From: Phaffia rhodozyma
Lineage: Eukaryota > Basidiomycota > Tremellomycetes > Cystofilobasidiales > Mrakiaceae
Length of the DNA stretch: 64,000 bases
Direction: 5' to 3'
Assembly (NCBI GenBank): GCA_014706385.1
Contig: JACGZH010000002.1
Location: 1,612,001 to 1,676,000 of the forward strand
The notes below the pieces were generated by a model. That model saw nothing but the letters and a program-made list of their open reading frames with translations, ran no database searches and had not been told where the DNA came from. The translations under genes were made by a program, and so were the position numbers. Shown piece by piece: positions 20,377-33,029 of the stretch. Each line of letters opens with the position of its first letter. The stretch's first letter is position 1.

Positions 20377-23297
20377 TTAAAGAGCCGCTTCCAATGCCTT
20401 TGTCCGGTCGTCCGCCTCGGATGATTTGAGATCTTCCTCTCTCTCGATGTCTGCTGCGTCCTGCATGTTCGGTTCTTTTCCCGTTGCTAGCTTCTCGACA
20501 TTCGCCCGGGATAGCGGGACGTGCGCTCCGTTCCGAAGGAGCGACGGGTCGGTTCGTTTCAAGTTTCTGTCGAATCCAAGTGTACCAAAATGAGGTGAGT
20601 ACAATGCGTTCATCCGCAAAGAAAAGTGTTGATTGAAAAATGACGAGGACGAACCTTCGAAGTCGACGACGGGCTACCATCACCGGAACCGATGATTTTT
20701 GCACAAGGTAATGCGACATGGACCCCAAAATTGTTCTACGCTCACGGGGCATTTGTGGTAGTTATAACCATCTCAAAAGTTCAGCATTGGTATCACAAAA
20801 GAAGGACAAAGAAATATAAGGGTAATTTGTACTGACCCTTTGAGTTTTCCCAACCCTCTGCTACCAACGATTACGATCGTTGGCTCCAAGAAATCAATCA
20901 GATCCAACAACATGTGCCTCGCGTTTTTTGTGTGAACCGCCTGACATATAACTGTCAGGTTCAAGTTTGTTCGTTGAAGAATGGGGGTGACTTGTTTGAT
21001 GAGTAACGAGGCAAGAGTTTGACGCTAAATTCTCGACAAGAAATTGAGCAAGGATGTATGTCGTTAGTTTGGAAAGAAGATTAAGGGAAAAGAGACATTT
21101 GAGCACAATAGATATACCTCTCTCTGGACTTTGAGCTTCTCGGAACGGTCTTGCGAAGACAGATCCTTGGGATCCACTTGAATAGTTTGAGAAACAAGAG
21201 GCCAGTAAAGAAGGATCCAAGTCAACATTTGGAAACGAGCCAATCTCAGTCGAACGAAGGAACCTTTCCTACCTTTACTTTCGTTCTCCTGAACACTAAC
21301 GATCCAGAGCTATCAAATAAAAGATGAAAAATGTTCAGGGTTTCTTCCGGTGAGTCAAGTAAAACTAAATCCGAGGATATACGGAAAAAGAGGTCTTACC
21401 TCATCTCCATCCCTAGCAACTGTACCGATGGCCCATTCAACTGCGTAACCACTCTCTTCTGAGAGATCCGAAGCAACAACGTATCTTCTTTGCCTCTTTG
21501 CTTTTTGCTCCAACACAGTCTCCGGATCACCCTGTTCTATCCGGATTGTACATCGATCCCTACCGAAATCTGGTCGTTGGATGTTCAATTTGAGTCCTGT
21601 GGACGGAGCGGTTTGATTCCGAAGGATTGTGTAAGAGTCTGCGGCAGGGATGACAACGTTGGGTCCTTCACCCAGCCTGTGAGAAGAGTGGAAGATAATC
21701 CAAATGAAGCATAATCAGTAAACAAAAATCAAATATGAGAAGAGCACAGGAACCCACTCTGGCTCAATTTCTTGATAGAGATCCGACCAGGGGACCATAT
21801 AACCCTCACTCGAAGGCGAAGCGATCATCTCTGTCTCAGCATTGTGGTCGGTGTTTAGCTCGGTCTCTTCGTCGAAACCATCGTCCTCCCAATTGTCTAT
21901 GTCCCCAGTGTCGACTCCGACGGCAGCTTGATCAAGGTCACCTGAAGCAAAGTCCGCATTTGACTCTGAGTCGTCTCCTTCGTCTTCCGAATCTGAATCC
22001 GCCAATTCGGATGTTCCCTGTCTGGCGCGCAGTTGTCCAACTTCGGAGGACGGACTGTTGGCTCTAGATCGACTTCGTCCAGTTCGAGAGAAGAAAGGAG
22101 ACATGGAACGAGTGGAAAGTCGTCTGGTCGATCGACCTCGACTGTCTTCTTCCTCAAACGTGACAGATGGGGTGTTATTGATTGGAGTAGGTGGGATGGT
22201 GACAATGTCTGGGCTGGCCATCGCTGTCGGAAGTTGAATAGCCGGGGTGGATCGATAGGGTGAGCTTGTTCGTTGATTGGCGGTTTTTTCAGATCTGGAC
22301 CGACCAAAGAAACTCCGACGAGAGCTTTTGGTGTCGGACGAAGAGTCTTTGTTCGAGTTTATTGAGGCGAGCGATACGTTTGAGCCGTCGCTTCTGGCAA
22401 ACAGGTCGGCTACCAACTGATTGGCAGCTGCATCGTATTCTAAGTTTGGTCGTGAAATGTGAAAGTACGGAACAAAGATCATAAGCAAGGGCGTCCAAGT
22501 CACAGAAAAGTCAAAAACAGGAAAAAACAAGTCAAAAAGAGCAAAGGAAGAACGCAAGACAACTGACTGATGGCCTCGTTGTTAAGCTTAGGAGGCTTGT
22601 AAACCTTGTCAGGCTTTTGATCGCCTAGAGCGACCAATGAACCAAGAGGAAGAGACCTGATGACCTGATGACTCAACGGCCTAGAGGATGATCCTGAAGA
22701 ACCACCTGGAGGAGAGGATGAGAGACTGACAGCGGGAGATCGCTTATGAGGCGAAGTGGATTTATAAGATGAAGCAGAGGATGATGAAGCGGTCGAGGTC
22801 AGCCGATGAGACCAAGGTTTCGAGCGCGACGACGAGCGAGAGGATGAAGCGATAGAGCTGTTAAAGGAAGAATTTGCTCTGACACCGCTGCCGGCTGGCC
22901 GGGCGAGCGTCGTGCTGCCAGAAGGATTGCGCGTGATCGTCGATGCAGATGATAAAGAAGGTGGAGCACAAGGGCGGGAAGAGGTCTGTTGAGAGGAATC
23001 CTCACTGCTACCATTGTTAAATGTTCTAAAGGGAGGTCGACGATCCGTCGACGAACGGACATCCGACCAAGTTCCTTCTTCCTGATTCTCATCACCACCA
23101 CCGCTTCCGCCACCATGTTCACCGTTATCGTCGCCCTCACTATTCTCATCCTCATCTTCAGAAACTCCACTTGATTTAGGAATGATAATGTGTCGATTGG
23201 ATGGGACAGAAGTGACTGTGGAAGTGGAAAGGGGGAGAGGTTTTCTCACCTCTTCGCTAGGTCTGTTCATGATCGTGAAAGCTGGATGGACAAACAT
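20377..23297 (-). CDS. Universal stress protein (UspA) domain protein
   Basis: Fungal protein with one nucleotide-binding UspA fold at the C-terminal side. The ATG at 23297 (MFVHPAF) or the in-frame ATG at 23270 (MNRPSEEVRKPLPL) begins a long disordered region rich in Ser, Pro and acid stretches (DSDSEDEGDDSESNADFASG). The Usp domain starts RRYVVASDLSEESGYAVEWA, continues AIGTVARDGDE, then LWIVSVQENESK, VDPKDLSSQDRSEK, a helix with ASLLIKQVTPILQ, the β-strand LNLTVICQAVHTKN, and the ATP-binding-type loop EPTIVIVGSRGLGKLKG followed by ILGSMSHYLVQKSSVPVMVA. That matches the G-2x-G-9x-G(S/T) pattern. A charged tail follows and the stop is at 20377. About eight exons. Biochemical role unknown; family members often bind ATP and are phosphorylated under stress. 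Confidence 0.85.
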
Positions 23298-23336
23298 GGA
23301 TGACAAAGTGGAGGAAGAGTACAATCAGGAGTGTTA

Positions 23337-24048
23337 GTCGACGAACACTTTATGTATGATAGCCAAGCAGATCCCACAGCCTCCCAAATAACATTGACTC
23401 GGTCACACACATAACCCTCGATCCAGACTTCGAGGTCCGTTGTCCCTCATAAGGCCAGGAAAGTCTTGGCAGACAGATAGGGAGAATACAGACACGCGAC
23501 AACCGGGTGGAGAGATAGAGAGTAGGAAGATACACGATGGGTGTCGTCCACATACCGATATCAGCTGCCCTGTCCACATTCCCGTTCGCTTGCTATGTTT
23601 CCCAAGAGTTAACACAACGACGGTAGCCATGATTTTCGGAGTGGACCGGTGATAATTGACCACAGCAAAGAAGAGCGAAAAGAGACGGATGGATAGAAAA
23701 TCAGCGCACGATGAGTTTGACGACCAAAGAGCGAAGAACGGATAAAAAAGACCCACCTTGAGCGAGAGTCTGGCGAGTTCTTTCTCGATACCGAGATCCC
23801 GGAGGACCGAGATCTCCGTCTGGGAGGTTGGCACTTTCGGAATGGGTTGCATCCAGAGTCGAGAAGAGGATGGATAGGCGAGGATAGATAGGAAGGAGGG
23901 AGCGATAGATGGACGGACGGGATGGAAAAGGGGCAAGGTGGAACAGGAACAGGAACAGAAATCGAAATCTCAATTCAGGAACAGAAGCGGGAACGAATGG
24001 TTCACAAGAACGGACGATCACTTTACGCGCAGCAGCTGATCTCCCCAT
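23337..24048 (-). CDS. Possible mini-protein with UBA-like helices
   Basis: Not recognised as a known gene. Four short exons can be joined in frame: MGRSAAARK (from 24048, donor GTGATC); TEISVLRDLGIEKELARLSL plus K, after acceptor CCTCCCAG; QANGNVDRAADI, after acceptor AACATAG; then GCGICLAIIHKVFVD-stop after TTGGGAG. The central part LGIEKEL...LKQANGNVDRAADI has the look of a UBA domain (LGF-x-R..A..AL..A.GN.D.A...L). About 57 residues. The last exon is the weakest part: another acceptor (CCGAG) gives a different tail. It lies head-to-tail just upstream of the stress-protein gene and could instead be 5' exons of that transcript. Confidence 0.35.
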
Positions 24049-24714
24049 AGCCGGACCTGATCCGGTGTCTATTCCCTATTAGAAAGTCTGTAGTCTGTAG
24101 TCTGTAGTCTGTAGTCTGTAGTCGGTAGTGTCTATTTCCTTATTCCCCACTCTCTTTTCTCTATTCCCCATTGTCTATCGTCTACTCTGTATCGACTTCC
24201 ATCGTAACCTCTAATCTCTATTTTACAGTCGTGTCCTCTTCTCTTCATTCCAGCCTGCATAAAACCAATCACTTGTCTTGGTGTATTAGTCAGAGTCAGT
24301 CGATAAGATTGACGACGACCGTTACTGAGATTTTTCTGGTCAATGAGCACCCTGATTCTCTTAGTCTTCTCGTTCTTTCCGTAATGGACGATTCTCTTGG
24401 AGAGTCCAACCTGTTAGACTGGTCGGTGAAGTATCCCCTCTTCCCAGCGAAATCTGCGCTTCCGATATTCATTCACCTCTCTTCTTGTTTTCTTGCCGAT
24501 GTCTACTCTTTATCCGTCCAACCCTTTTTTCACTCACTAAGGAAACTCTCGTTTCGCCTTCGTTCAATGTTCACAAAAAGAAACATTTCCTATCTTGCAC
24601 ACAAGCTTTCTCCTCCCAAACACCAACAGCCGTCTCTTCTTTTGTCTCCAACGACCTATCTAACACATGGAACCCTTCTTTGGAAAGCCTGTTCCAGAAT
24701 TTTCTCTCTTCATC
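24049..24714. other. Intergenic region with tandem repeat
   Basis: Contains the AGTCTGT repeat listed separately. A 189-codon + strand frame (24171-24740) is open, but it is pyrimidine-driven, has no family features, and runs into the 3' end of the ATP synthase gene; I do not call it. Confidence 0.5.
24085..24126. repeat. Tandem 7-base repeat (AGTCTGT)5 plus one variant copy
   Basis: Five exact copies of AGTCTGT (24085-24119) are followed by AGTCGGT (24120-24126). It lies 37 bases upstream of the candidate UBA mini-gene start on the minus strand. Confidence 0.9.
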
Positions 24715-25567
24715 TTAAGCAGACTTGGAAGCAGACTTGAGGGGAGCGGAGACGTCGACGACAACCTGTCAATTTGGAAAGTAGTGGATGCTGAGTTAGT
24801 TCGACCTGATATCCTCGTGTTTAGGAAGAAGAAAGACATATGCTTTCGGAAGGAGGGCGACCAGGAAGTCTCGAAGAGGGTGACCGCGTCTGTCTTGATC
24901 TCATCTTGAATACTCAAAAGGTATATTCCCTTCGGCATTCAACAGGTATGGTTTTACTCCCAAACACGACAATCCTCTCCGTTCCTTGCTCTTCTTCTCG
25001 CTGCTCTATGAATTTGGAACCTCGCAGAGTATCGGGCCTAAAAGAGAGGCTCAAAGTAACAACTCTTCCCCAGACTAGCCCTTCCCATCCATCTTTGTTC
25101 AACGAAGATCCATTCCCGTTCCCATCCGGTCCATTCTCGAGAGACATCTTCTGATACGATATGATGGAAAAGGAACAGATATAAATCAACCAAGAACGCA
25201 CGCTCTCAGAGGGCTCTCCCTTGGTCCAGATCTGCTTCTTGAGGGTAACGTTGGCTCGCTTGTCAGCCTTGACTCGCTCAGCCTCCTTCAAACCAGATCG
25301 GATAGCTCGGGCAGCAACGGAAGTGTACCTGTTGTAGCTGTTTCGTTCATACGCAAGTCAATTAATAAAGGGAGGAATAGATAAACAGAATGAATGGGAA
25401 ATCCCATCGTTAGTCTTCTTTTTTCTTTCAAGATCTTTCGTTTGATCGTTCTGATTGGATTCTTGACCAGATACCCTCGTTCGGTCTTCTTTCTCCCACC
25501 TCAAAACAATCTTAGGCCTAGACACACGAGAAGGTACTTACGTCATGACAGATCGCCAGGAAGACAT
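24715..25567 (-). CDS. ATP15: ATP synthase subunit epsilon (F1 central stalk), mitochondrial
   Basis: Small subunit of the F1 rotor stalk of mitochondrial ATP synthase. Exon 1 (25567-25542) reads MSSWRSVMT. Exon 2 (from 25337) reads YNRYTSVAARAIRSGLKEAE, then RVKADKRANVTLKKQIW and TKGEPSES. Exon 3 (24765-24715) reads VVVDVSAPLKSASKSA-stop. The start matches the family pattern (M-S-x-W-R..G/V..Y..Y..VAA.A.R..LK), and about 70 residues is normal (yeast has 62). Phases agree at both joins (AC|C and AGC|GTT). The second intron is about 430 bases, long for this window, so a missed small exon or a different last exon is possible. No cleaved presequence is expected in this subunit. Confidence 0.8.
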
Positions 25568-25942
25568 GGTGCTTAGAGATGTATATAGGAAGAGGTGTTG
25601 TACGAAGGGAAGACGAGGGAGGAAAAGGATAGAGAGTGTCGGTTCGTGCAAAAGGCGATGGGAGCTGTGGCCTCCCCCTTAGTTTGCAGCAGTAAGAAAA
25701 GCCTCCGAAAGCCGAGATAACTGATTTAATATATGAAAATTAACATAACATAGATGTTATCTTAGACGCGTCAGACGCATCGAACGCGTCGAAAGTTGTA
25801 ATAAGATAAATTAATCAAATATCTTTACAGAGCGTGTCCCCACTTCCATCTCTCGTTCTCCCTTTGAAGAGGGAACCCAGGAAGCGCATACACCCCTCAT
25901 CGTCGATACCGTCCTCTCCATCCAGAGTTGCTGGTACACATC
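25568..25942. promoter_or_regulatory. Divergent promoter with two ACGCGT (MCB) motifs
   Basis: Separates ATP synthase epsilon (-) from RAD50 (+). ACGCGT occurs at 25766-25771 and 25784-25789, 18 bases apart, with GACGCAT between them. In fungi this is the MluI cell-cycle box bound by MBF-type factors at G1/S. It lies about 155 bases before the proposed RAD50 start, so RAD50 is the likely target (inference). Confidence 0.55.
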
Positions 25943-28900
25943 ATGTTCGTGTTTAGCCAAGTTTTACTGTATTCAGAGACAGATGGATAGGCAGATGAAA
26001 GAACGCGCTGCTCATCTTGGACTCTTTCTGGCTCGCACACACACGCATTTCATCAATCACATCTTCATTAACTCTGCTAGGTCGTCCCTGGATCGTCTTG
26101 TCATCAGAGGAATCAGGAGTTTTGAGTATGTCCGAAAATCAAGATTGGGACTGTATCTATAAGGCTGAAAATTCATAAAGACTCACCTTTCTTTCTCGTT
26201 CGTAGTAACAACTCGTCCGCCATGGTAGAGTTTCAAACTCCTGTCACCGTCATTGTGGGCGCTAATGGAACGGGCAAGACCGTCAGTATTTTCACATAAG
26301 CCATTACACCAGCCCAACTTAGGAGCTTGAGTCTTGGGAGTCAAACACTTCGAATTGTCTTCATATCAGTTATTGATATCCTGCGGGTTCTGGGGGTTGA
26401 TTCGAATAGACCATTATCGAGTGCTTGAAGTATGCAACAACGGGTGAACTTCCTCCGAACACAAAAGGAGGCGCATTTGTTCATGACCCAAAGGTAAGTT
26501 TTTGACTTCCAAAAGGAAGAACAACATTCAGAGATCGGAAAAAATCTCATTCATGCTCTCTTATTTGGACAAATAAAAGATGGCAGGAGAGAAAGAAGTC
26601 AAGGCGTCGGTGAAACTGAGATTTCAAAACTCAAACAGCGAGCGGATGGTTGTCACTCGTAACCTATCGGTCTCCGTCAAGAAGACCGGGTTGAGCATGA
26701 AGACACTAGAAGGGATTTTATCCAAAGATGAGGCAGGCGAATCGAATCAAAAAGTATATTATTTTCACTCTTTACCTCCTGGAAGAAGAGTTGCGCTGAA
26801 TGTTGGGGTGTGACTCGGTTCAAGTACAGAGAAACACGATATCTACGAAGTGTAGCGAGATCGATGACGAAGTACCACTTTTGCTAGGTGTTTCCAGAGC
26901 GATACTGGATAACGTCATCTTCTGTCACCAAGAGGAGTCAAACTGGCCGTTGAGTGAGCCCGCGACACTGAAGAAGAAGTTCGATGAGATTTTCGAAGCG
27001 ACGAAGTGAGTGGATGTATTTATTCCCCTAATCCTCTTAAAGCTCATTGCGCATTGATCAGGGTGATTGACTGATCGGCATACATGTTGGCTGATTTTGG
27101 TGATGGACCTCCAGGTTTACGGATGCGCTTGATTCGATCAAAAAGATCAGAAAGGATAGGGCAGCTGATCTCAAGGTAGAGAAAGAAAAGCTCAACCATT
27201 TAAAAATGGAGAAAGATCGATCCGAAATTGTTCGTCATCCGATTCTCTGGTCCTCTAATCCCTCTTCTATCAACACATGAACACCGAGTTGTCTTTCATC
27301 TCCTCTAGCTTCGAACAAAATTAGCAAAGGTCACTCAATATATCAAAGACAAAGACCAACAAGCTGAGGATCTAGGCCAAAAAGCCCAGGAAATGGCGGT
27401 TATCAATATCAGCTTCAGAGACCAGGCCGAACAGTTTGCAGAGACGTTCAACAAACAGGAGAACCTGAAGCATCAGATCTCGGTCTGGGAGGAACAGATC
27501 ATGAATTATGAGGAGACAATGAGTTTATTGCAAGGTTAGCTCCGGTATTCTTCTCTTCTACCCAAATGTCTTTCACACAGCTATTGAGAGACTCTTAAAG
27601 CTGACGAGTGTGTTACATCGAACATGGCATATCAATTCACAGAAAGCGAAGAAGAGCTTAGAGGGCAGCTTCATGGATTTGATCAAACGCTTGCTGATAA
27701 GAAACAGCTCCGAACAGCACGATTGAATCGGAGAGGAGACGAAGAGGATGTACTGCGAGCACTTGAAAGAGATTTCGCGAATCTTGCTCAAAAGAGGGGA
27801 AGGCTTGATGCAGAATTTACTGTTTGTTCAGTCTTTCTTTGGTCCAATATCCCTATATGGGTACGTGGAAATTGGTACTGATGAGTTCTTCTCTTTTGAG
27901 AGATAGGCTCACCAAACGGCACTCTCAACCCAAGAAAATTTGGCGGCAAAAATCTGCACCAAATTCGATATCGGGTATTCAGACGACACTCCCTTGGTAA
28001 GTCCTACTAATGGTACCATCCTTAACTTGACAACAGATATATATCACTTTGCTAACTCCGGTTTTCTTATGTCTCCCTTATCAGGACCAAGCAAAACTGG
28101 ACGAGCTGAAGAATACTTTACAGAACCTAAAAAGAGAACAGGAACGAATACTCAAGAACAAGAGGGTACGCTTCCACGTCTATGAGAGAGATCTTCTTTC
28201 TAGTCATCCTCATGTCCGAGCCTTAGTGCCAAGTTTACTCATCGTAGGTTGGCTTCTCAACGTGACTTGTAACGTTGACAGGAGGAAACCCAGGCGGAAG
28301 AAGCTCGGATGCAGACCGAGTTGATAAACTTGAATAATGTGAAAGCTGCCGAATCAGGCAGTAGAAATAGCTTTAAGAGTCAAATAGTCAGTTCATGTCT
28401 TCAGTTTCTGAGGTGGTCCCGTCTCTTTGCGCACCCATCATGACACTGATCGTATCGATCTGCTTTGCCTCTCACCATTAGGATGAGCTTGAGAATCAGG
28501 TTCGAAAAGATGCCAGAGGGGTCACTCAAACTAGCTCCTCTGTCGAAGCTGAACTCTCAGCTCTCCAAGCGGACATAGCCACTCAGCAAACAAGCTTGGA
28601 TGAAGTTGAGCTTGGGTTGAAGACTGCAAACTATGAAGAAACCAAGCGAAGGATCAGAGGAGAAATCAATGCTCTTGATAATCGCCGGAATTTAATGACG
28701 GATGAGCTGAGTGAACTTCAGCATCATTCGGCCACTCAGACAAAGTTGGCGATCAAGAAGGAAGGGCTGATGCAAAAGGAGGCGGAAGCAGCATCAATGT
28801 GAGTAGATCTTCTGGCAAAGCTATCCTCTGCTTATCAAGGAAATTCTGCTAGATACGGTTCAGCCACTGATTTTATTCAATACTGGTGGTATACAGCACA

Positions 28901-31900
28901 ACGGAAAATACTGAAAAGTTTCAAAGATTGGTAGGGAAAAGTATCGTTCAGCGAACGATGATTCGAGATGTTGTTAAAGCTCTATCGTTGGTCTCTTCAC
29001 TGTTTTGCACCTCTTTTTGCGAGCAGATCTAAATTGTTTCATACTCTTTGGTTGTGCAACAGGGATAAAGACGGTGAAGTGGCAGACGCCGAACGAGACA
29101 GATCGAAAGCTGACAGAGTGTTCGCTCAAGCTGAAGCAGCCGTTCAGCGGGACAAGGACAAGCTATTAGACGCAAAGCATGAACTGTCTGGTGGGTCATC
29201 ACTATAAATCGAACTTCCTATCAGAGACTTGACTTCGAGTTGTCTTTTTGGGTCTGAACAAACAGATCTAAAAGACAAAATTGATGCGGCTATACAGGAG
29301 GTTGATGGAGCTGAGGATCTAACTTCTGGAATCAAGATCTGCTTGGAACAGATTGAGCTTGCACGAGGGTATGTGATATTACTATCTATACCACCATAAT
29401 CACATCTTGAACAGATCACAGATGGATCGACCTCGGTTTTTTAATAACTGTTCAAATGTTGTCATAGGGATATCGCATATGCTGGACAACTTCCTGCACT
29501 CTTCGAGATGGTTGAAAAATCTATCAACAGCAAACACGTATGCTTAGGTTGTAATCGATCTGTGGACGATCGAGACATGAAGACCATACTGGCCTACGTA
29601 AGTCCCATTTCATGGAAGAAACGTTTTAACATTCTGCTTTGCTTTTGTTGCGCTTGCGGCTCAATGCCACTTTTCATATCTTGGGTTTGTTTGAATTCAA
29701 AACTTCTTAGGTCCACAAACAGAAGACTAGGAGATCGGTCGAAGACTCCACAGAAAAGTACCAAGAGGACCTAGATGGATGGACCGATCAATTAGGGAAG
29801 CTCAACGAGTTGAAGGAGCCAGAAAGACGGATACATGCTCTAGAGGATGAAGAGTTGGAGAGGCTGACAGAGCAGATCAGAGAATCTGAGAAGCGAAGGG
29901 AACAAACCAAGTCAGATCTAGAAAAAGTACCCCTGAGTTCTACTCATTCCTTTGTTATTCGCAACTTTTATTTATTTCCACAACAAATGATACTGATGTC
30001 CTTCGCCCTTCCGATTCTCAGGCCCTTGCGTCTCTTGAATCACTCAGAGAGAAAGAGACTCAACTCCAAGAGCTCCGGGAAGTTTCCAACCAACTCGCCA
30101 GACTTCTAGAAGAAATTTCTAGCTTAAAGCAGGGCGTAGAAGAATTGGATCGAAGTTTGACAGCCAGTGGATCAACGAGACCTGTCGTCGATGTTGAGGA
30201 TGACCTGCAGAAGGCAAATATCGACCTGTTTGTATTTTTCTCATTAACTTAATCATCTTTCCAGTCGCATACCAAGCTGAATTGAATTCATTTCCCTTTC
30301 CCGTTTTCAAAAGAAAGAGACTCCGTCAAGAACTCCAGCAGATCAGCGTGGACGAGGACCACTTATCGAAACAAGGTCAGGGATACCGTAATCAGCTCAA
30401 CAATCTTAACCTCCGTTTGGTTACTCTTGAAGCAGATCTTCGACAAGTTCAGACAGTTGAAAAACGACTTGTCACATCTCGTGAGAAGATAGACGATCTC
30501 AGGCAACAACTTGCAGTAAGTCAACCTAGTACATTCTATATTGACAAGTCTTATATAACTTAATAATTTCATGTAATCTTTACCATAGGATGTCGACCAC
30601 AAGGTCGCTGCTGCAGATGTACCCATTCAGCGACTTCAGGAAGAATTTACAAAGTTCCGAAGTAGCTTCACGAATGAGCTGTCCACGATGGAGGAGCGTT
30701 TAGCATCACTTGTCCAAGCCATCGCGAATCTTGATCAATCATCAGAGGCGGTTGAAGAGTACGTCCTCATCACACATGCTTCAGTGATAGTTATCTGGTC
30801 ATATCATTTATCCACTCTGTCTGTCTTTTAGGTGGACAGCAAGCGAAGGTCCTCGTCGTTTGTCAGATCTGAATGATCAGATCTCGAGAAAGGAGGGGGA
30901 TCTGAAGCGGTCTCGAACTTTAATCACTCACCATGATGAGGTCATCAAGCAGTTCGAGTCTGAAATCTATCAGTCCGACCGCTCCCGAAAGAACATCGAA
31001 GATAACATTCGTCATCGTCAATTCAAGGATCGAGTTAGGAACGCCAAGATAGAGATACAAGGACTCGGTTTGGAGGAAGCCTCAAGAGCTAGAGATCAGT
31101 ATGCTAGGAAGTACAAGAAGGCAAAGGAGCAAGAGCAGCAGTTGACCTCTCAAGTAAGTCTTGAGTTTTTTAGGTAGCATACAATCAAATCTAATTTTTT
31201 TGGATTTTCTTTCTGTCAGCACGCGACTCTATTAGGAGAAATCTCTTCTCTTCGAGCGCAGGCCTTGGAGATGAAGGACACTCTGAACACAGAGTACAAG
31301 AACATCAATCCAGAATTTATGAGCAAACTTATCGAAGTCAAAGTACGTTCTAGTGTACATGTCCTCAAATAAAACATCTTATCGTAGACCGATCTTTCCT
31401 AATTTACTGTACCTTTTCGTTTAGACTTCCGATCTTGCCAACATCGATCTAGAAAAATACGGCAAAGCGCTGGATAGGTATTCAATTTTGCTATGTCTAA
31501 TCGTCATTGGGCAATCTGCTGACTTCTATCGATTGTACAGTGCTATCATGAGATACCATAGTGTCAAGATGGCGGAGATCAATGACAACATCCGATATTT
31601 ATGGAACAGGACTTATCAAGGAACAGGTAACGATCACCCGTCATGTTGAAAAAATCATCCGGATATATCAGCTGAAGGCTTCGTGTTTGGTACATCCTTC
31701 AGATATCGATCAAATTCTCATCAGAAGTGACTCTGAAGAACCTAAGACGGCTACGACCAGGAAAAGTTATAACTATCGAGTATGTCATTATTTTCAGTCT
31801 CCGGCGTATCAGACCATGTATTCAAAAGGACTTGCATTGCATTTAGGTCGTCATGGTCAAGGATCAGGTCGAGATGGATATGCGCGGTCGTTGTAGTGCT

Positions 31901-32831
31901 GGTCAGAAAGTTCTAGCTTCGATCATCATCCGACTAGCACTCTCAGATTCATTTGGCCACAATTGCGGAATCATTGCCTTAGACGAGTAAATCCCTTCAA
32001 TTATGTCTTCGTCACATGTTGAGAAGTTGGCTGATTCGTATGTTGATATCTTTAGGCCCACAACCAATTTGGACAAAGTAAGTAAAGGGAACTCACCTCG
32101 TCCATACGACAAATCAACTAACTTTTCATTCTCCACTCAGGAAAACATCCGATCGCTAGCTGAATCATTAGCTCAGTAAGCTTCTGCTCTGTTTGGCTTC
32201 TTGAATCAGTCATCTTGTCTAATCCAATACTGCCTGTTTTCTCAAGAATTATTGAGGAGAGACGATCGAGTGGAAACTTCCAACTAATTGTCATCACGTA
32301 GGAGCTTTTGATGATCACTTCTTCCTTTATCAAGCGCTTTGAAGCTCATGTATTCTCTTCCACTTCAATGTTCGTTTCTAGTCACGATGAGGAGTTCCTT
32401 CGGGAAATTGCATTTGTAGGTAACATTTCACATCATTGATAACGCTAAAGAGAAATACCTGCTAATCTGCATATCGTTTTAGGCGGAGTAAGCACCATTG
32501 GCACCTTTTGCCCCTTTATATAGAAGCTTGTTCCTGATCCAACGATTCAATCGCCCTTCCTTCCTTCATAAAGCGGTATCGATTATTATATGTATGTGTT
32601 GAATTAGTTTCTGACAATCTAATAGACTGGTTCAATCTCGACTATGACTCATATTTGCTTTTAATTTGATTGATTTTGACTTACAGGCGAGTGTCTAGGA
32701 ATGCTCAGCAAAAGGTCAGTGCCCTCCTCGTTCGCTCTGTAGGAGTCTAGTACCTGAATATCTCTGACGTGTGTTGTATCTTCGTCTGGTAGTCCATCGT
32801 CAGCAAATACAAAACCTCAAACTTGGGTTAA
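25943..32831 (+). CDS. RAD50: DNA double-strand break repair ATPase Rad50
   Basis: ABC/SMC-like ATPase of the MRX/MRN complex, which tethers and processes broken ends, telomeres and meiotic breaks in the nucleus. Visible: N-terminal [15 protein letters not shown], Walker [51 protein letters not shown] (Q-loop area), long coiled-coil arms, zinc hook [12 protein letters not shown] (CxxC, ~29535), returning coiled coil, [20 protein letters not shown] (signature), IIALDEPTTNLD (Walker B and D-loop, with a 22-base exon 32056-32077) and [15 protein letters not shown] (His switch). It ends [16 protein letters not shown]. The end is split into very small exons: 32483-32487 (5 bases), 32574-32591, 32687-32714 and 32793-32831, together reading [19 protein letters not shown]. 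The start codon appears to be split AT|G across intron 25945-26080; otherwise the start is unknown but before 26081. Confidence 0.93.
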
Positions 32832-33029
32832 CTTGCTGGAGCTCTTTTCACCAGAACAATTGTAACAATATCATAATCACCACTAGCATCGTCTTCTTTT
32901 CTCTCTAAGCATTTTGTCTTTCATGACGAATCAAGTTTCATTTCTCTTGTGTCCATGACATGTGCATGTCAACCTGCCAACCTGTATCCGATAACATGCT
33001 GCAATCATTAGACTGTGTGACTAAGAAGA

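Noticed and set aside
24171..24740. 189-codon + strand ORF
   Set aside because: Pyrimidine-rich composition leaves it open; no family features, and it overlaps the last exon of ATP synthase epsilon on the other strand.
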